Source: Turnera subulata
Taxonomy: Eukaryota; Streptophyta; Magnoliopsida; Malpighiales; Passifloraceae
Length of the DNA: 64,000 nt
Direction: 5' to 3'
NCBI GenBank assembly: GCA_028386065.3
Contig: JAKUCV010000281.1
Span: 78,214 to 142,213, forward strand
The notes under the pieces were generated by a model. That model had not been told where the DNA came from and searched no databases. It worked only from the letters and a program-made list of their open reading frames with translations. Below, one piece after another: positions 60,676-64,000 of this stretch. How positions within the stretch are numbered: the stretch's first letter is position 1; every line of letters starts with the position of its first letter. A program made the translations under genes and the position numbers.

Positions 60676-60951
60676 GTGTGTTGGGCGGTATTGAAACACA
60701 TAGGCTTTAGTTGTCAATTAAGAAAATAGCAAGCCCAATAGTACGTAGGCCGAACTTGTATACATTAATGACATGCAAGCCCATCAATAAATAAAATTAA
60801 AAGGATTACAAAAGCGAGCCACTATAAATGCAGAATCAAAAAAATAAATACAGAATCAAAACCTCAAAAGGGTATTTCTGTTCGGGATTTAGGGTTTGAC
60901 AAAAGAGAAAAAAAAAAAAAAATTTGGGGATTGAGGGATACTCGATTGGTC

Positions 60952-63027
60952 ATGGCTCCGGCGATGCTTGGGATTCGTTGTCGGGGTTTTAAAGGTTGGT
61001 CACTTTCGGGTTGGTCGTCGTTGCGTTTATATCGGGTGGGTCGTCGGCCGAGTCATATGAATGACAACCCAACTTGGGACAAGGATGCACATCTTACTAA
61101 ACCATCATTATTCAACTATAAGGCATGCTTCGACGACGACGACGACAGCAGTAGTGAAGAAGATGAAGAAGAAGATTCACCGGTTAGACAACATTTAAAT
61201 CCTTATTATGGAGATCTTGGAGAGGAGGCGATTAAGGAGATCGAGAAATATATCTTCAGTGTCTACAAAAGACTTAATAGCGTATATATGTTTCTCTTGT
61301 CTATGGTTTATTCATATTATCATTGGTTTAGTTTAATAATAATTATTATTCTTGTGTTTGTTATCGCAGTTTCCTTATGAAATTAAGCTTGGGGTGCCAT
61401 AACCGGTCCTGGAAAGATTTCATAAAAATTATGATTGTGTAGTAGGTTGTCCCGTTCCTTTTCGTCAAGACCTTAACCTTATCTTGCATGACAGTTGGAA
61501 GGGCAATTTGGAGGAACGAGACAGACTGAGTGCTTCGTGGGCTATTGACGATTATAATAAGAGAATGGTTCGTTTATTCCACACTCTTTTCCCTTAATAA
61601 TTGTAGTTGTGATAATTTAATTTATGTTGTTTCCCCTTTTTTTACGGCCAAGATATGAGTTATTTGTTTGGCATCTGGGCCTATATCGACACAGTTGCCC
61701 ATGCATTCTTCATAAGTTTCATGGCTTTAAACAACCGTACCGGTGAACACCATCGTTGTCAGGCTCGGGTGGTCCATTACTTTTTCGTCCCTTCTGATAC
61801 GGAACATAGTTCTGTTTCGGCATTTGCCCGCCTGCCTCCTCAAGATCATAAAGGTATTCAACCAGCTGCTGTAGCTCTTAATTTGGAAATTAATTAAAAA
61901 CCCCCGAATGTTTCTGTGATTCAATATCTCTGATGATAATCAAATCGATCACTGATTCAATAAAACACAATAGCAATATCTTCCGGTGTATTATAGTTGC
62001 TGATGATACTTCTTTTGCCGTTGGTTCTGTCGTTCATCGAAATAGAGTCTTGTGTATATTTTGCCTTTTGGTTCGTATTACTTTATAGGAACGTTCGTAT
62101 TTATTTGATGCCTTCCCTCCTCTTGCAGATGCCTTGCTTGTCCCGGATAGTGTCTGCCAACATATTTCTCCCCACCTACCTGCTCAATCTTTTTCGACTG
62201 AATATCATAGTCCTATTATCGAATCTCTTGGGGCAGCTATGTATTTTTTCGAGCACACAACCGTTAGTGTTACTCTCCATATAGGATTATTTGACCGCTG
62301 TCCCGTGCACATGTGCACGGGCATGGGCTCATATTCAAGATATAATTTTCCTGCAGAAGCACATGCATGCCTCTCTTTTGCATTCTTCCAGCGATGGACA
62401 TGATCTTGCTTGTCAAATTTATTCTTTGTTCTTATTATCTTGTAGGGTATACCTCTTAATTTTCAACGCTGTCAATCTGTAAAAATTCGCAAAAAGGACT
62501 GGCCAACGCACTACGACCTCTACATAACCTTCGTTGCCAAAGCAATGGATGGTACCTTTTATTGCGACACTAAGGTTGGGTGGCGTACTCGGCGTTTTGA
62601 GGTTTTCTCTTTTTCACGAAGATCAGAGGATGGTATATACAGACAAGGTAAAAACTTGCCTGCTCTTTCCGTACTTCATGGAAATTTCTGATTCAAAAAA
62701 ATGTATTTGGATGAAAATTGTTTTCTTTTTCTCTCTGCTGCTGTTACTGGTTATCATCTCAAACTTGAATGACCAACCGTAAGTTTGGTTAGACCTGAAA
62801 TTACTCGGCCTGGCTGTTCATAGGTGCTGTTATGGTTTTTCTGACATGGCCTCTCTTTTTAAATGCAGATAAACCTTATGTTGATCTCAATAACCAAAAA
62901 TCATTGTCACTCATAACTAAGTGTGCCATTGCTGCAGTTGAGCTATACAAAAAGGAAATGGTTTGCATCTGATTCATTTTCTGTTTCTTTTGGAATGAGA
63001 TTGTGCTTGTTGGCTCATTATCCATAT
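60952..63027 (+). pseudogene. Chimeric broken duplicate of the seven-exon gene
   Basis: Exon 1 (60952-61281) starts MAPAMLGIRCRGFKGW and keeps PYYGDLGEEAIKEIEKYIF. Exon 2 (61370-61567) has a TAA at 61400-61402 where the first gene has an AAA codon. The exon 3 acceptor AG is CG (61645-61646). In exon 3 the homology breaks near 61884 and about 680 bp of other sequence follow; these include exon-like pieces with LLVPDSVCQHISPHL (62128 on) and GIPLNFQRCQSVKIRKKDWP (62446 on). The original exon 3 resumes near 62566 (HEDQRMVYTDK) and exon 4 at 62869. Homology ends at 63027 where an LTR begins. Exons 5-7 are missing. Confidence 0.85.
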
Positions 63028-63362
63028 TGATGTAGGGTAGAGAATAGGATAGAGAATAGAAAACTCAAAATAGCAGAAAATCTAGCGGAATACGCAATCA
63101 GAATTATTTAGGAACAATAGGATTGATAATTAGGGTTCAAAAACCACTAGAGACGTATAGTCAAAATAAGATAATAATAAGCTACCGAAAACTAGAGCTA
63201 ACATAACTTATTTATACTAGAGAAAACCTAAATATAAAAAGAATACTCGCGAACAGTACCGGCTTACTACAGTAACCTGTGAATAGTTACCGTGAACAGT
63301 AACCGACCCAAAATAAAAATAAAATAAAATATTAAAATATTAATAATTTTGCTCCTGCATCA
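63028..63362 (-). mobile_element. 335-bp 3' LTR of a gypsy element
   Basis: Minus strand TGATGCAGGAGC...CTACATCA, with a purine tract (GAGGGGAT) directly before it at 63370-63363. It truncates the duplicate gene. The 5' LTR would be right of the window. Confidence 0.7.
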
Positions 63363-64000
63363 ATCCCCTCAGGTTGAAAACAACTTGTTTGCAAGTTGAT
63401 CTTGCCCCGATCATGTGGATGTCCTGTCAGACCTTGCCAACCTTTCTTCCTTTGAAACTTCAAACATAGATTCTCTTTCAGCTTGCTGCTAGAAAATACT
63501 AAGCATCGAACACACACTCCACAAGATCCAAGCTCCTTGGAAGTTGATGAAGACAATTGAAGTTGACCAGAATCCACATTCCTCAAGCTTCCTTCAATGA
63601 TTTTCTTAACTTCTGTTTTCATTCTAGCACTTTGCTGTTCAGTTTCATTCTCCACAAAGTTCAACCATATAGAATCAATTACATCTATATCACCTGTCAC
63701 ATGGGAGACCCCATACATGCCAGAGTAGTTATCCATCTTTGTCCAAACTTCTTCCGGACACTTTTCAAAATTTGGCTGCACAAAATTGTTATTATAATCT
63801 ATCTTTGAAAGAGTTTGAGCAGCACATTCAAAAGGGTCATGGAAATCTATTATTGTTGCTGCAATGTTCTCTTTATTATCATCTTGCTTGTTCATAGCAA
63901 TCTCTTCTAGAGGAAAGACATCATCATCATCACTATAAGTGTCATAGATTGGTGGAGAATTCCAATCTTCTTCCTCACATTTGTTTGTCATCAACAACAA
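63363..64000 (-). CDS. 3' coding end of a gypsy-type element (open at the window edge)
   Basis: An open minus frame enters from the right edge. It contains EEEDWNSPPIYDTYSDDDDV, a kind of acidic linker with PPIYD that I know from plant gypsy Gag-Pol proteins, and near the end HDRGKINLQTSCFQPEGIDAG overlapping the purine tract. The middle (EEVWTKMDNYSGMYGVSHVTG) is not recognised, and reading past 63550 includes a Cys-rich stretch that may be out of the natural frame. No RT, RNase H or integrase motif falls in this window. Confidence 0.5.

Overview
This is a plant nuclear window, most likely from a eudicot draft assembly (339 bp of N at 49985-50323). The evidence is plant LTR retrotransposon families, intron-bearing genes with GT/AG borders, a plant-type lipid-transfer protein relic and a plant cyclophilin. 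No bacterial, phage or organellar genes are visible. I cannot name the species.

Bases 1-43.5 kb are a deep nest of retrotransposons that can largely be unpicked by target-site duplications (TSDs). The oldest layer is a long LTR starting TGTAACG in + orientation (pieces 29245-31223, 38346-38448, 41588-41727). A +-strand gypsy-type element lies in it: 3' tail 7016-10329, 3' LTR 10330-29244. That element was hit by a minus-strand gypsy element (1-7015), by an LTR fragment (10711-11152), by a solo LTR (11816-25967, TSD CCAGT) and by a copia LTR (26241-27596). The solo LTR itself holds a full-length Angela/Tork-like copia element (12269-21282, TSD ATGAT) and a non-coding gypsy-like element (21816-25143). 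The copia element's 3' LTR carries a Mutator-like MITE (19697-20429, 10-bp TSD). The oldest LTR was also hit by a 7.1-kb SIRE-like copia derivative (31224-38345) and by another solo LTR (38449-41587), which contains a solo Angela-like LTR (39536-41065, TSD ATTAC).

The SIRE-like derivative is the most unusual object. It keeps gag and a scrap of protease, has lost integrase, reverse transcriptase and RNase H, and carries on the opposite strand a self-contained 227-codon gene with its own TATA box and poly(A) signal. Its LTRs and the flanks of the captured gene are filled with a 12-bp palindrome, AACATCGATGTT, arranged mainly as pairs 20-22 bp apart. The same paired palindrome also fills the leader of the unrelated Angela-like element at 14.05-14.49 kb.

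Bases 43.5-64 kb are more gene-like: a seven-exon gene of unknown function (44577-47118), an intronless cyclophilin-like gene with altered active-site residues (49274-49786, minus), a broken lipid-transfer protein gene (58828-59181, minus), and a chimeric, broken duplicate of the seven-exon gene (60952-63027). Between them lie decayed copia pol, a composite inverted-repeat structure with TSD GGGAC (53268-56577), a 24-bp minisatellite, and at the right edge the 3' end of a further gypsy element.

All old gag-pol frames are broken. In the 1-7 kb element every stop fits a C:G to T:A transition of a common codon, as expected from decay of methylated, silenced repeats.
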